This document shows, in pieces, positions 54,555-63,855 of a stretch of 64,000 nucleotides of DNA; the stretch's first letter is position 1; every line of letters starts with the position of its first letter. Source of the stretch: Comamonadaceae bacterium (lineage in GTDB: Bacteria; Pseudomonadota; Gammaproteobacteria; Burkholderiales; Burkholderiaceae_C); assembly GCA_013297875.1 (NCBI GenBank), contig JAAFIW010000024.1:1-64000 (forward strand), given 5' to 3'. The notes beneath the pieces are model-generated. The model searched no databases. It saw only the letters and a list, made by a program, of their open reading frames with translations, and was not told the origin of the DNA. Made by a program: the position numbers and the translations under genes.

Positions 54555-56072
54555 TTAAATGGATTTCCAGTCACTGGCTTGCTCAAACGCGTAGGCAGCG
54601 CGGTAAATAGTCGCTTCGTCAAAGCGCTTGCCCACCAGCATCATGCCCACCGGCAAGCCATCGACCAGCCCGCACGGCACACTCATCGCCGGGTGTCCGG
54701 TGACATCAAACGGGCAGGTGTTGGGCAGCATTTCAAACGCACGGCTGACGATTTCTTCAATTGACGCACCGGGTTTGGGAAGCGGTGTGGCCGTGAGCGG
54801 CAAGGTGGGCATGAGCAGCAGGTCAAAGTCTGCAAATGTGGTGTCGTAGGCCGCCGTGAGTTGTCTGCCCAGGTTTTGCGACTTGGCATAGAAGTGGCCG
54901 CGGTAGTGCTTGATGAAATACTCGCCTAACACCATGGTCAGCTTCAGCGTTTCCGACAACTCATCGGCCCGCTGCTTCCAGCCGGCGTGGTAGTCCACCA
55001 TGCTGGTGACATAAAGCCCCTTCCAGTTGAAACCATGGCCGTTGTCTTTCATCATTTGCTGGGTGGCACCTTCCGCAGCGATGGGCAGCCAGATCGCAGA
55101 ACCCACACTGTGCATGGGTACCGAGACCTCAGTCACCTGCGCCCCCAGCTTGGCCAGCACCTTGGCAGCTTTTCGCACCTTGGCATCCACGGCTGTGAGT
55201 GATTGTGGCCAGCCAAAACCCTCTTTGACGATACCGATCTTCAAGCCTTTTATGCCTTCCAGCATGAGCTTGCTGTAAGGCTTGGCATTCTGGCCTGCGT
55301 ACTGGCGCGGATCCAGCCCATCGGGGCCCGCAATCGCCTCCAGCATCAAGGCGTTGTCTGTCACATTGCCGGTCATCGGCCCAGTGTGGTCAATGGTCAG
55401 TTCAATGGGCATCACGCCCGTATAAGGCACCAGGCCGTGCGTGGCCTTCATGCCGTAGATGCCGCAATAAGAAGCCGGCATGCGGATCGAGCCGCCCTGG
55501 TCGCCACCAATGGCCAAGTCAACCTCCCCCGCAGCAACCAGTGCCGCGCTGCCCGACGATGACCCTCCTGCTGAATAGCCCATGCGATGGGGGTTGTGCA
55601 CAGGCCCGCTGCTGCTGGTGTGCGAGCCGCCCGAAAAGCAGAAGTATTCGCAGACCGACTTGCCGACGACGGTGGCCCCGGCGTCCAGCAGGCGCGTTAC
55701 GACCGTGGCGTCCACATTGGGCACGTAGCCCTCCAGCGTGGAGGCTCCATTCATCATGGGCACGCCGGCCAGGCACACGTTGTCTTTCAGCACCACGGTC
55801 TTGCCTGCCAGCTTGCCTTTGGCCGCACCTTTGATGGTCGTCTTGACATACCAGGCACCGTACTTGTTTTCATCCCCCGTGGGGCGATAGCCTGGCGTGC
55901 GGGGGTAGCTGACGGCGGGCTGGTAGTCGGGCATCGCGTCCACCACATCGTAGGCGTCGAAATTGCCCTGCAGCAGGGTGTTGTAGGTACTCAACTGATC
56001 GGGCGACAGGTGGATGCCCAGACTCAGGGCGACATCCTCCAGTTGATCCAGCGTGGGGCGTTTCACAGCCAT
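54555..56072 (-). CDS. Amidase-signature family amidase
   Basis: 505 residues. Ser-cisSer-Lys triad: VVLKDNVCLAGVP gives Lys, and YSAGGSSSGSAALVAAGEVD with GGDQGGSIRMPASYCG the serines. The N-terminal helical region (RPTLDQLEDVALSLGIHLSP) is that of the enantioselective amidases found with nitrile hydratases. Hydrolyses aliphatic or aromatic amides. It lies between the binding protein and the AmiC-like gene. Confidence 0.92.
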   Translation of the reverse strand: MAVKRPTLDQLEDVALSLGIHLSPDQLSTYNTLLQGNFDAYDVVDAMPDYQPAVSYPRTPGYRPTGDENKYGAWYVKTTIKGAAKGKLAGKTVVLKDNVCLAGVPMMNGASTLEGYVPNVDATVVTRLLDAGATVVGKSVCEYFCFSGGSHTSSSGPVHNPHRMGYSAGGSSSGSAALVAAGEVDLAIGGDQGGSIRMPASYCGIYGMKATHGLVPYTGVMPIELTIDHTGPMTGNVTDNALMLEAIAGPDGLDPRQYAGQNAKPYSKLMLEGIKGLKIGIVKEGFGWPQSLTAVDAKVRKAAKVLAKLGAQVTEVSVPMHSVGSAIWLPIAAEGATQQMMKDNGHGFNWKGLYVTSMVDYHAGWKQRADELSETLKLTMVLGEYFIKHYRGHFYAKSQNLGRQLTAAYDTTFADFDLLLMPTLPLTATPLPKPGASIEEIVSRAFEMLPNTCPFDVTGHPAMSVPCGLVDGLPVGMMLVGKRFDEATIYRAAYAFEQASDWKSI

Positions 56073-56196
56073 GTTTGACTCCAGTGATTGTGTTGATCCG
56101 GCACCATCACTCTAGAATTATTTATTTTCCAAGTCAAGCATTTTGTTTTCCATGGAAAGCAAATGAACGAACCTGTCTGCTTGAAACGCAGTCTGC

Positions 56197-57345
56197 CTAC
56201 AAGCGTGTGATCACACGAAAGGCGTTGTTTTCAGCGCGAGCCAGATAGATCTGTGTGTGGTTGATGCCGCCACCTGCATACGCGGCCTGACGGGCACTTG
56301 TGTAGACCAGCGGTGCACGTCCAAGATCGCTCCAGGTGTCCGGCGCGTTCTGCACATCGCTGAGCAGTGAAGCCAGAAAATGAATGCCCTCGTAGGTCGA
56401 TTGCCCCAGCGTATTCAGGGTAGGTGCACGCTCGCCAAAGTGGTTGTAGTAGCGCTCCTTGAAGGCCAGATTGGCGTCGGTATTGAGGCTGGCAAAGTAG
56501 CCACAAGCCACATACAGGTTTTCTGCGTTATCGGCACCAATACCCAGCAACTCGTTCTCATCAATGGCGCATGACAGGCGCAGCATCGAATCAGACAGTC
56601 GCTCCCAGCCAAACGCCCGGTTGAAGTCAATCGCGTCCTGCCCCACCAGCGAGACCAGCACCGCATCAGCCCGGCAGCGCCGCAACTGATCCAGCACCTG
56701 GCTGTAGTCTGATGTGCCAAAGGGCAGATAAACATCGCCCACCAACTCACCACCGCAGTCAGCGATGTACCGCTTGGCCAGGCTGTGCGACACCCGAGGC
56801 CAGATGTAGTCATTGCCAACCGCCAGCCAACGTTTGGGGCGTTGGTTCTGGCTGAGCCAACGAATCGCCGGCTGCAGCTGACGGCTCGCGGTCTCACCAA
56901 TCGCAAACACACCGGCGGAATTTTCGCCACCCTCGTACAGCGGCGTGTACACAAACGGGATCTGCCCGCCGACCGCCTGCACGATGCGCTGGCGCACGGC
57001 ACTGGTGTGCATGCCCACCAGCGCCTGCACATCGCCCGAACTGACCAGTTCAATCAAGGTCTCTTCAATCGTGGCGCAATCGTCGGCTGCGTTGACGGTG
57101 ATCAACCGACACATCTGGCCGCCGATGCCATTGATGCGATTCAACTCGGCCACAGCCAGCTTGGCGCATGACATCGCTGACGGCCCCCAGATGCCCGCAG
57201 ACCCGCCCAGCGGTACGCACAAAGCAATGTTCAGCTCGCGATGCTTGTATGGCGCCAGTGAAGGTGCCGCCCGCCCTACTGCACGCGATGGGTGCAAGCG
57301 CAATGGCGGGGGAGACTCAGCAACATGTTTAGACAATGACAACAT
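56197..57345 (-). CDS. AmiC-like cytoplasmic amide sensor
   Basis: 382 residues with no signal peptide, yet a periplasmic-binding fold like AmiC: LNIALCVPLGGSAGIWGPSA, FVYTPLYEGGENSAGVFAIG, AVGNDYIWPRVSHSLAKRYI, FKERYYNHFGERAPTLNTLG. In Pseudomonas AmiC binds amides and controls the antiterminator AmiR. No AmiR-like gene is present; a MarR regulator lies divergently. AGGA precedes the start. First gene of the amide operon. Confidence 0.85.
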   Translation of the reverse strand: MLSLSKHVAESPPPLRLHPSRAVGRAAPSLAPYKHRELNIALCVPLGGSAGIWGPSAMSCAKLAVAELNRINGIGGQMCRLITVNAADDCATIEETLIELVSSGDVQALVGMHTSAVRQRIVQAVGGQIPFVYTPLYEGGENSAGVFAIGETASRQLQPAIRWLSQNQRPKRWLAVGNDYIWPRVSHSLAKRYIADCGGELVGDVYLPFGTSDYSQVLDQLRRCRADAVLVSLVGQDAIDFNRAFGWERLSDSMLRLSCAIDENELLGIGADNAENLYVACGYFASLNTDANLAFKERYYNHFGERAPTLNTLGQSTYEGIHFLASLLSDVQNAPDTWSDLGRAPLVYTSARQAAYAGGGINHTQIYLARAENNAFRVITRL

Positions 57346-57388
57346 GGGGTGTTCCTGCTATGCACCAAGTCGGTGTGAAATGTGAGCA

Positions 57389-57404
57389 AACTTCGTGCAA
57401 AGTT
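57389..57404. promoter_or_regulatory. Inverted repeat in the AmiC/MarR divergent promoter
   Basis: AACTT and AAGTT are separated by 6 nt in the 132-nt spacer between the two divergent genes. It is short, so only a tentative MarR operator. Confidence 0.3.
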
Positions 57405-57477
57405 GCTGCAATTTCCTTTCCAAGGATAGCATTCATGCGTAAACTCGGTACCCTGAGACTTACACCTAGCATCTCTC

Positions 57478-57912
57478 ATGCCCGACCAAGAACTCTCCAA
57501 TTACCTGGCCTATTTGTTGGCCTCAGCCAATCGCCGCATGCACCTGAGCCTGGCGCAATCCATTGCCGATGAAGAAGTCAATGAAGAGCATTGGCGCATC
57601 CTGCAAGCCCTGTCAAACGAACAGGGCCGCTCTATGGGTGAGCTGGCCGAAGTGGTGTTGCTCAACCACCCTGCTCTGACTAAAAACATCGACAAGCTGG
57701 TCAGCCGTGGCCTGGTGCAGCGCGCCGCGGACGCGCAGGACAGCCGCAAGGTGTTGGTCTACATCAGCGATCTGGGGCTGGAGACCATTGCCCGTTTACG
57801 CAAGAGCGTCGACGCGCACCATGATGGAATTGAAGAAGCCCTGGGCACACGCAAAACCACCCAACTCAAGCGCCTGCTGGAAGAGTTCATCGACGAAGTC
57901 GAGGCGCTTTAG
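57478..57912 (+). CDS. MarR-family transcriptional regulator
   Basis: 144 residues, winged helix. NEEHWRILQALSNEQGRSMG, ELAEVVLLNHPALTKNIDKL and the wing GLVQRAADAQDSRKVLVYIS. Divergent from the AmiC-like gene, so the probable regulator of the amide cluster, possibly in contact with the AmiC-like sensor or with an amide metabolite. Confidence 0.9.
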   Translation: MPDQELSNYLAYLLASANRRMHLSLAQSIADEEVNEEHWRILQALSNEQGRSMGELAEVVLLNHPALTKNIDKLVSRGLVQRAADAQDSRKVLVYISDLGLETIARLRKSVDAHHDGIEEALGTRKTTQLKRLLEEFIDEVEAL

Positions 57913-57918
57913 CAGCTG

Positions 57919-57970
57919 GTTTTTGCTATTTATTTCGTAGCTGCCTGAGCAGCATCTACAAGGGAAGACC
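57919..57970 (+). repeat. Dispersed repeat, copy 18
   Basis: tgctatttatttcgtagctg then cctgagcagcatctacaagg; directly after the MarR gene and touching the stop of the next minus-strand gene. Confidence 0.75.
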
Positions 57971-58407
57971 TACCATTCCCGCCATTCTTCGGTGATGTCC
58001 TGCCCCTCAGTGTCCAGCCCGGCCTCCGACGCTGCGGTGATGATCAGATCGCACAGCTGCTCGCGCTGGTCGGTTTCGATCAGGCTGCCATCGCATTGCT
58101 CGTTGAGCACATTCAGCGCCTGCACCACGGTTTTCACCGCTTCCGTGATTTGCTCATTCAACTCGCCCCCGTCGTCCTCGTCGTCGTCCAGGTCATGGCC
58201 TTCGACCGCTTCGGTCAAGGCCTCCAGAAAGCTGTCCAGAATCTCGGCGCAACTATCAATATTGGCCTGAACATAACCGGCGTCAAAGTCGGGGTCGAAA
58301 TCGGGGTCGTCGGCATCTTCCGCGCCGCCCAATTTCATGTACTCGGTCATGCCGTCAATGATGTCCTGCTTGCGCGCCAGCAGCTCGGGGTGGGTGTTCA
58401 AGGTCAT
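57970..58407 (-). CDS. Acidic hypothetical protein
   Basis: 145 residues, strongly acidic (DADDPDFDPDFDAGY; HDLDDDEDDGGELNEQ), helical, no membrane segment. Conserved-looking start MTLNTHPELLARKQDIIDGM. It is transcribed away from rarA, with a spacer of about 80 nt. No family recognised. Confidence 0.7.
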   Translation of the reverse strand: MTLNTHPELLARKQDIIDGMTEYMKLGGAEDADDPDFDPDFDAGYVQANIDSCAEILDSFLEALTEAVEGHDLDDDEDDGGELNEQITEAVKTVVQALNVLNEQCDGSLIETDQREQLCDLIITAASEAGLDTEGQDITEEWREW

Positions 58408-58488
58408 AGGGGTGTCGATGAAAAAAGTGGAAATACGCCACTACGATAGCCCACCCATCTGACAGTTCCGCCTTACCGCTCACCCTGC

Positions 58489-59784
58489 ATGCCCAAAACC
58501 AACCACGCCCCCCTGGCCGAACGCCTGCGCCCGCGCACCCTGGGCCAGGTGGTGGGCCAGCAGCACCTGCTGGGGCCGGGGATGGCGCTGCGGGTGGCGT
58601 TTGAGGCGGGGCAGCCGCACAGCTGTATTTTCTGGGGCCCGCCCGGCGTGGGCAAAACCACCATTGCGCGGCTGATGGCCGATGCGTTTGATGCGCAGTT
58701 CATCGCCATCAGCGCGGTGCTGGGCGGCGTGAAAGACATCCGCGAAGCCGTGGAGCAAGCCACGGCGGTGCGTGACGGCATCACCGGCAAGCGCACCCTG
58801 GTGTTTGTGGACGAAGTGCACCGCTTCAACAAAAGCCAGCAAGACGCTTTCTTGCCGCATGTAGAAAGCGGCCTGTTCACCTTCATCGGGGCCACCACCG
58901 AGAACCCCTCGTTTGAGGTCAACAGCGCCTTGCTGTCCAGAGCGGCCGTTTACGTGCTGCAACCGCTGTCACCTGCCGATTTGGAGCAAATAGTGGCACT
59001 CGCCCAGGTAGAACTTGCTGGAGCAGCTATCGAAAAAATAGCAATCGATCGATTGGTGGCCTATGCCGACGGCGACGCCCGCCGCCTCTTGAACACCCTG
59101 GAAAACCTGGCCGTGGTCGCCACCCAGGAAAAAATCACCGAGATCACCGACGCCTGGCTGCTGCGCGTGCTGGGCGAGCGCCTGCGCCGCTACGACAAAG
59201 GCGGCGAGCAGTTTTACGACACCATCAGCGCTCTGCACAAAAGCGTGCGCGGCTCCGACCCCGATGCCGCGCTGTACTGGTTTATGCGCATGCTGGACGG
59301 CGGCGCCGACCCGCGCTACATGGCCCGTCGCCTGGTGCGCATGGCCAGCGAAGACATCGGCCTGGCCGACCCCCGCGCCCTGCGCCTGGCGCTGGACGCC
59401 CTTGAGACCTACGAGCGCCTGGGCAGCCCCGAAGGCGAGCTTGCGCTAGCGCAATGCGTGGTCTACCTGGCCGTGGCCCCCAAAAGCAACGCCATCTACC
59501 GCGCCTACAAAGAAGCCCGCGCCCTCATCAAAAAAGAAGGCACCCGCCCCGTACCCCTGCACCTGCGCAACGCGCCCACGCAGCTGATGAAAGACCTGGA
59601 TTACGGCAAAGACTACCGCTACGCCCACAACGAGGAAGGCGGCTTTGCGGCGGGCGAGAACTACTGGCCCGATGGCATGAAACCACCCGAGTTTTATAGG
59701 CCGGTGGATCGGGGGTTGGAAATCAAGATTGGGGAGAAGCTGGCGCAGTTGCGGACGCTGGATGAGGCGAGGAAGTCGCGCTGA
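58489..59784 (+). CDS. rarA: Replication-associated recombination protein A
   Basis: 431 residues, AAA+ ATPase acting at stalled forks (RarA/MgsA). PLAERLRPRTLGQVVGQQHL, Walker A GPPGVGKTT, Walker B TLVFVDEVHRF, sensor GATTENPSFEVNSALLSRA, and the tetramerisation tail with KDYRYAHNEEGGFAAGENYW. A dispersed-repeat copy lies in frame at 58995-59046, encoding VELAGAAIEKIAIDRLV in the lid region. Fragments of a second rarA occur at 62710-62850. Confidence 0.95.
   Translation: MPKTNHAPLAERLRPRTLGQVVGQQHLLGPGMALRVAFEAGQPHSCIFWGPPGVGKTTIARLMADAFDAQFIAISAVLGGVKDIREAVEQATAVRDGITGKRTLVFVDEVHRFNKSQQDAFLPHVESGLFTFIGATTENPSFEVNSALLSRAAVYVLQPLSPADLEQIVALAQVELAGAAIEKIAIDRLVAYADGDARRLLNTLENLAVVATQEKITEITDAWLLRVLGERLRRYDKGGEQFYDTISALHKSVRGSDPDAALYWFMRMLDGGADPRYMARRLVRMASEDIGLADPRALRLALDALETYERLGSPEGELALAQCVVYLAVAPKSNAIYRAYKEARALIKKEGTRPVPLHLRNAPTQLMKDLDYGKDYRYAHNEEGGFAAGENYWPDGMKPPEFYRPVDRGLEIKIGEKLAQLRTLDEARKSR
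58995..59046 (-). repeat. Dispersed repeat, copy 19, inside rarA
   Basis: Minus strand attgctattttttcgatagc then tgctccagcaagttctacct, a clear match to the intergenic family, read in frame on the plus strand. Confidence 0.7.
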
Positions 59785-59890
59785 AAGACTCATTGCAACT
59801 CAGTTGGAGGATCGACTCGAGAGCCGTCACAGCACACTTAGGCACGAGGTGATTGCTGTTACGGTCTGAATTGCCCCTAAACGAAGGGTA

Positions 59891-60400
59891 TCAGGCTCGA
59901 ATCTTCCGCACAATCCGAGCCTCAAGCTGTGAAATGCAGTGACGCCATGGCCCTTGCTCGTCGGCAAATAGTTCCATGACTACTTGTCTCATCAAATCCA
60001 AACTCCCTAGATCACCGTATTCCTCCGCAAGCTTTCGCATAGCAGACTCACGACGAGGCCCATCGGCAGAGAAAAGATCAAGTTCGTGAAGCGATCGCTG
60101 CAGATCGAAGTCGTACTTCGCAATTTCAGTAGCAATCGTCGGCAGAATTGTTGGAGACAATTGGCTGTGTGCTCGAATAAGTAGAGTTGCATAAAGCCTA
60201 GACATTGATGCATGTTCACCAAGACATTCGATTAAGGCCGAATGCGTTCTTTGTAGCAGTAGGCGATTCCTAATAATAGTTTTAACCTCACTATCATGAC
60301 TATTAACGACGCTCTCTATTGAGCGCTGGTAGAACCACATTAAGATCGCTTGAAATCCCAAAAGAAGAGATATCAGCGCAATGGTATCGGCTACGGTCAC
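59891..60400 (-). CDS. Small membrane-anchored protein of the signalling unit
   Basis: 169 residues: one N-terminal transmembrane helix (DTIALISLLLGFQAILMWFY) then a helical cytoplasmic part without known motif. Overlaps the receiver gene by ATGA, so translated with it. Function unknown; could be the effector or a partner of the receiver. Codon use and base composition are more AT-rich than rarA. Confidence 0.7.
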   Translation of the reverse strand: MTVADTIALISLLLGFQAILMWFYQRSIESVVNSHDSEVKTIIRNRLLLQRTHSALIECLGEHASMSRLYATLLIRAHSQLSPTILPTIATEIAKYDFDLQRSLHELDLFSADGPRRESAMRKLAEEYGDLGSLDLMRQVVMELFADEQGPWRHCISQLEARIVRKIRA

Positions 60401-60855
60401 AGCTTAACTCCTCTAATCTGCGCGACAAGTTTCTCTATTGCGTCACCAAAATGGTGCGCGGTGTTAAAGTCCTTCTTTTTGAGCAAAGGAACTTTGTTTT
60501 GCGATGCAGACCGCTCCACCGCTGCCACGAGAGTTCCATTGTTGGCGTGGGTGAAGTACACAGCACGACTTGGAAAGACCACCGGGTTTACCTCGCAAAG
60601 ATCGTCTAAGAGGAGCAGACCGGTTTTATGGTAGTCATCTGTACGGGCCCGAGAATATCGACTAAGCGCCTCATTTGGCGAAGCCGCAAGCATTACGTCG
60701 ACTAGAACCAAATCCACCTCGGATACTTTGACCTCTGACAGGCGGTCATACGCTTGATCTGCATCTGGAATTACTTCTACGATGATGTTTCGAAATGCGA
60801 GTTCGGAAACAAGCGCTCGCAACTGCCTAAAGTCCTCGTCAACAAAGAAGATCAT
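60397..60855 (-). CDS. Stand-alone receiver-domain protein
   Basis: 152 residues. MIFFVDEDFRQLRALVSELA gives the acidic pocket, VSEVDLVLVDVMLAAS the phospho-acceptor Asp, and VPLLKKKDF the conserved Lys. No output domain. The phospho-acceptor loop to Lys distance is longer than usual (insertion SRYSRARTDDYHKTG), so it is a divergent receiver. ATG 60855 overlaps the kinase stop by 4 nt. Confidence 0.75.
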   Translation of the reverse strand: MIFFVDEDFRQLRALVSELAFRNIIVEVIPDADQAYDRLSEVKVSEVDLVLVDVMLAASPNEALSRYSRARTDDYHKTGLLLLDDLCEVNPVVFPSRAVYFTHANNGTLVAAVERSASQNKVPLLKKKDFNTAHHFGDAIEKLVAQIRGVKL

Positions 60856-62576
60856 ACTTTCACCTTGATCGTTACGCAAAAAGTCGTGGGCTTTGTGGAA
60901 ATCAACTCCAGTTCCCCGCCAAGCTTTCGCATGATATCCCTAGATTGTGTTAAGCCAAGGCCGGTACCAGTCGGATCCTGCGCGGCGGCTGCATCGGAGC
61001 GAAATCCCTCATCAAAGATCAACGAAGCGTCTTCCGCCAGTACGCCAATTCCATAGTCTTTAAAGGCAATTCGCAATTTTCCTTGTTGCAGCGAGTGCGC
61101 GAGTTCGACGCGGCATTCACGTGCAGAAAATTCCCGATACTTCAGTGCGTTTTCGGCCAAATTTCGAAAGACTGTGACCAGTGCAGCTGGGTCTGCCAGC
61201 ACTTCAGGGAGTGTGAAGAAGCCTGCATCATGCAGGTTAGTAATTAATACTTTAGGTATAGAACGATTTGCGCCAGAGCGCTCGAAGTAGCTAACAACCG
61301 GCGCAAGGACTTCACCAGCAATCTTTACAGTTTGGCTCGCGTAGTGATGCCTCGCCGGACTCTCTAGCCTTTCCATCTGGTTCTTAATATCAAGAAGCCA
61401 CTCCTTTGTATCATGGATTGTGTAGTGCAAATGGCTTGGCAACGTCTTGAGAACGTTTCCTCGCTGTTCCAAAAGGTCTAGATTTTGAATACTTGCGGTT
61501 AGTGTCGATTTCGTGCCGTGCATAATCTTCTCGAAGTAAGGAAGTTGGTTCTCTCGGCCAGAGAACATATGCAGCAGGACTGCCACCATTTCAGCGACGA
61601 ACTCGACTAACTCATAGTCTTCGTTGCTAAATGGTACAAGATACGTGCCTCTCTCCGAAGCGAAAACTCGATTCAATATTCTGAGAACCCCATTGCACTG
61701 CGCTGACGAGGCTGTTTTACCAACTCTTCTAATAGGAAATAGGAGAACCTGTTTTTTTTCAGAATTGGTCGCCTCGGGAAATGAGTCAAAGTCCGCAGCG
61801 TCACTCTCAACCTCGATTGGATTACCTGCCTGGAAGCATTTTAGAGTCGGAGAGTTGTGTTCAGTCGCGCGAAATACGGCGTCTGTCTTTGAGATTTCAG
61901 TGGCAATCAAGCCGGTAGTTCCACGAAGTCGCAAGGCTCTGGCGTTACGCTCATATGTGTAGATTGAAGCAGCTTCGATTCCTAGCTGATCAACGAGAGT
62001 TTTTGTTAGTCGATGAAACATCGAATTGAGATCGCCTGATTTTCCAATTGCGCCGAGGAAATTGGCTCGAACCACTGTCTTCGTTCTTTCGATAGCCTCG
62101 GAGTATGACAAGCTTACAAACTGCATTAGCGTATTCAGGGTGCCCTCGTCGAAGCTCGTATCGTGCGATTTCGGATAAAGGCAGAAGACTCCTGTAGCTT
62201 GCTGAGGGAAAGTGCCGTCAAGTACGCGGAACAACGGGAGCACGGCTGCGGATTTCAAACCATGCTTCTCAATGAGAATCACGTCTCTATAGCCTGTGGC
62301 TCCGGATAGCGCTTTTTCTATGAACGGCTTCCCAGTTTGAAATGAACTGCCCGCCATTGTTGTGATGGGAAGAAGAAGTGATGCAAAATCCTTATAGTCG
62401 AATCCGGAGAGCCCTCTAAGAATAAGGTTTGATTTGTCCCCTGTTACTGTGTAAAACGTAGCTGCCACTAAGTCCAATTCTTCTGTAAGGATTTGGCAGC
62501 AAAGAGTTGGGAACTTCAAAGCACCGCTGTAAGAGGCGAGAAGTAGGCGAACAAACATTGAGGATGGTGATTTCAT
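60852..62576 (-). CDS. GAF-domain histidine kinase
   Basis: 574 residues from ATG 62576, no membrane segment. Two GAF-like regions (about 10-185 and 190-370), a helical stretch with KIMHGTKSTLTASIQNLDLL as possible phospho-acceptor His, and an HATPase domain with N box NLAENALKY, G1 DYGIGV, G2 GTGLGL. The H box is non-canonical. Cytoplasmic signal unknown. First gene of the three-gene unit. Confidence 0.85.
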   Translation of the reverse strand: MKSPSSMFVRLLLASYSGALKFPTLCCQILTEELDLVAATFYTVTGDKSNLILRGLSGFDYKDFASLLLPITTMAGSSFQTGKPFIEKALSGATGYRDVILIEKHGLKSAAVLPLFRVLDGTFPQQATGVFCLYPKSHDTSFDEGTLNTLMQFVSLSYSEAIERTKTVVRANFLGAIGKSGDLNSMFHRLTKTLVDQLGIEAASIYTYERNARALRLRGTTGLIATEISKTDAVFRATEHNSPTLKCFQAGNPIEVESDAADFDSFPEATNSEKKQVLLFPIRRVGKTASSAQCNGVLRILNRVFASERGTYLVPFSNEDYELVEFVAEMVAVLLHMFSGRENQLPYFEKIMHGTKSTLTASIQNLDLLEQRGNVLKTLPSHLHYTIHDTKEWLLDIKNQMERLESPARHHYASQTVKIAGEVLAPVVSYFERSGANRSIPKVLITNLHDAGFFTLPEVLADPAALVTVFRNLAENALKYREFSARECRVELAHSLQQGKLRIAFKDYGIGVLAEDASLIFDEGFRSDAAAAQDPTGTGLGLTQSRDIMRKLGGELELISTKPTTFCVTIKVKV

Positions 62577-62905
62577 TCGTCGTGTCGTAGCGAATCTGGT
62601 TTGTTTGCTACAGGTTGTAGCATATAGTAGTGTGTCGATTCTTATGCAAACGTACAGCCCAACATACCCTATATGGGACTTCACGCGCTGCTGCGTGTGG
62701 GGCAAGCGCATTCTCGACGACCGTGCGAACCCGCGCTACATGGCCCTCGGCCTGATGCCCTGAGGGCATGCCGCCACCGCAGTTTTACCAGCCGGTTGAC
62801 AGGGCACTGGAGATCAAGATTGGAGGAGAAGTTGGCGCAGTTGCACCAGCGATATCGGACGTTCGGTGTAAAGCATCATCCTTGCCAGGACACACTGGGA
62901 TAGCC
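62577..62905. pseudogene. Spacer with decayed rarA fragments
   Basis: On the plus strand, 62710-62763 reads RILDDRANPRYMALGLMP, matching RMLDGGADPRYMARRLVRMA of rarA; 62764-62850 reads PPPQFYQPVDRALEIKIGGE, matching KPPEFYRPVDRGLEIKIGE at its C-terminus, followed by KLAQL-like sequence in a shifted frame. About 110 codons between them are missing. These are relics of a second rarA-like copy; the rest of the spacer holds the kinase promoter. Confidence 0.7.
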
Positions 62906-63319
62906 TTAGAACGTGTCAACGTCTTCTCCGTCGTCTCTTGCCCTCTCAAGCGCGCGGCCGAAATAAGTAGCGAGCGCAAGGCGTTTCTCTGCAATTGAGT
63001 GTTCCATGTCTTTGCGAGACTCACCCCGCGTTGAGAAGTACTTCTTCATGTCCGTCGCAGACTCGCGGTCTCGACCGGCATACATCAGGGCGTGAACTCG
63101 CTTCAAGTCCTCTAGCGGTAGCGTAGGAAGCAGTCTTGTTAGTGCCTGCTCTCCGATATTTGTATCGGCCATTCTCTTCCAAGTTAATGGATCGGAAAAA
63201 TTCACTCCGAACTCTGTCTCCAGCCCATGCATTTCATCCAAGGTGACATCTGTCCGATTAGCAATATTCGCGATCCGCAGGATGCGTTCAATGTAGTCAG
63301 TTGTCGTTGTCATAGGCAT
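62906..63319 (-). CDS. Hypothetical protein, DUF3775-like
   Basis: 137 residues, soluble, helical. LPLEDLKRVHALMYAGRDRE and IAEKRLALATYFGRALERAR recall DUF3775, a family of unknown function, though I cannot confirm it. Two in-frame starts (63319, 63313). AT-richer than its surroundings, like the signalling unit upstream, so both may have arrived together. Confidence 0.6.
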   Translation of the reverse strand: MPMTTTTDYIERILRIANIANRTDVTLDEMHGLETEFGVNFSDPLTWKRMADTNIGEQALTRLLPTLPLEDLKRVHALMYAGRDRESATDMKKYFSTRGESRKDMEHSIAEKRLALATYFGRALERARDDGEDVDTF

Positions 63320-63855
63320 GTGATTTTTGTACGGTTCAACGATCAGCGTTTATCCACCGCGCTCATCAACCCAGCCAAAGCCTCGTTGGACTGAACCATT
63401 GCTGGTTAAAGAACTGACGCTGGCGGTACAGGGGTTTGAAAGCTTGGCATGGGCGGGCATGCGCAAATTATGGCTTTGAACGCGGTGTCTGATCTACCCT
63501 GGATGGGCCTTGACGGTTTGACAGCGCTGAAGATACGCCAGGTTGATCGGTATGCCATCGCCGGGGCCGCTGTAGACACGCACGACGCAAAGCACTCCCC
63601 TACGCCCGTCCCAAACCCCACCTTCCCCTGGATGAGGAAGAGGCCAAAGCCGGACTCCGCGACCGCACACAAGCCCAAACACCTTGATGTGGGTGGAAAA
63701 TCGCCTGGTCACCCTGCTTTGGCATGTGCAGCGACCCCTTTTGGCGTCAACTGGATGGTTGGTGTGGAGGGTGATTTCAAAGGCTGATTTCAAGCTAAAT
63801 CAGCATGCAGCCCAGATATTATCTGCTCAAGCAGCTATCAAATCAGGAGTAAATT
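63320..63855. other. Non-coding stretch before the last gene
   Basis: No credible gene: frames on both strands are short, overlap each other and lack ribosome sites. A 30-codon tail-like frame near 63590-63690 (ALPYARPKPHLPLDEEEAKA) may be a protein fragment. Ends with a dispersed-repeat copy at 63806-63855. Confidence 0.5.
63806..63855 (-). repeat. Dispersed repeat, copy 20, forming a leader
   Basis: Plus strand gcagcccagatattatctgc then tcaagcagctatcaaatcag and GAG; its end supplies AGGAG to the gene that follows. Confidence 0.75.
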
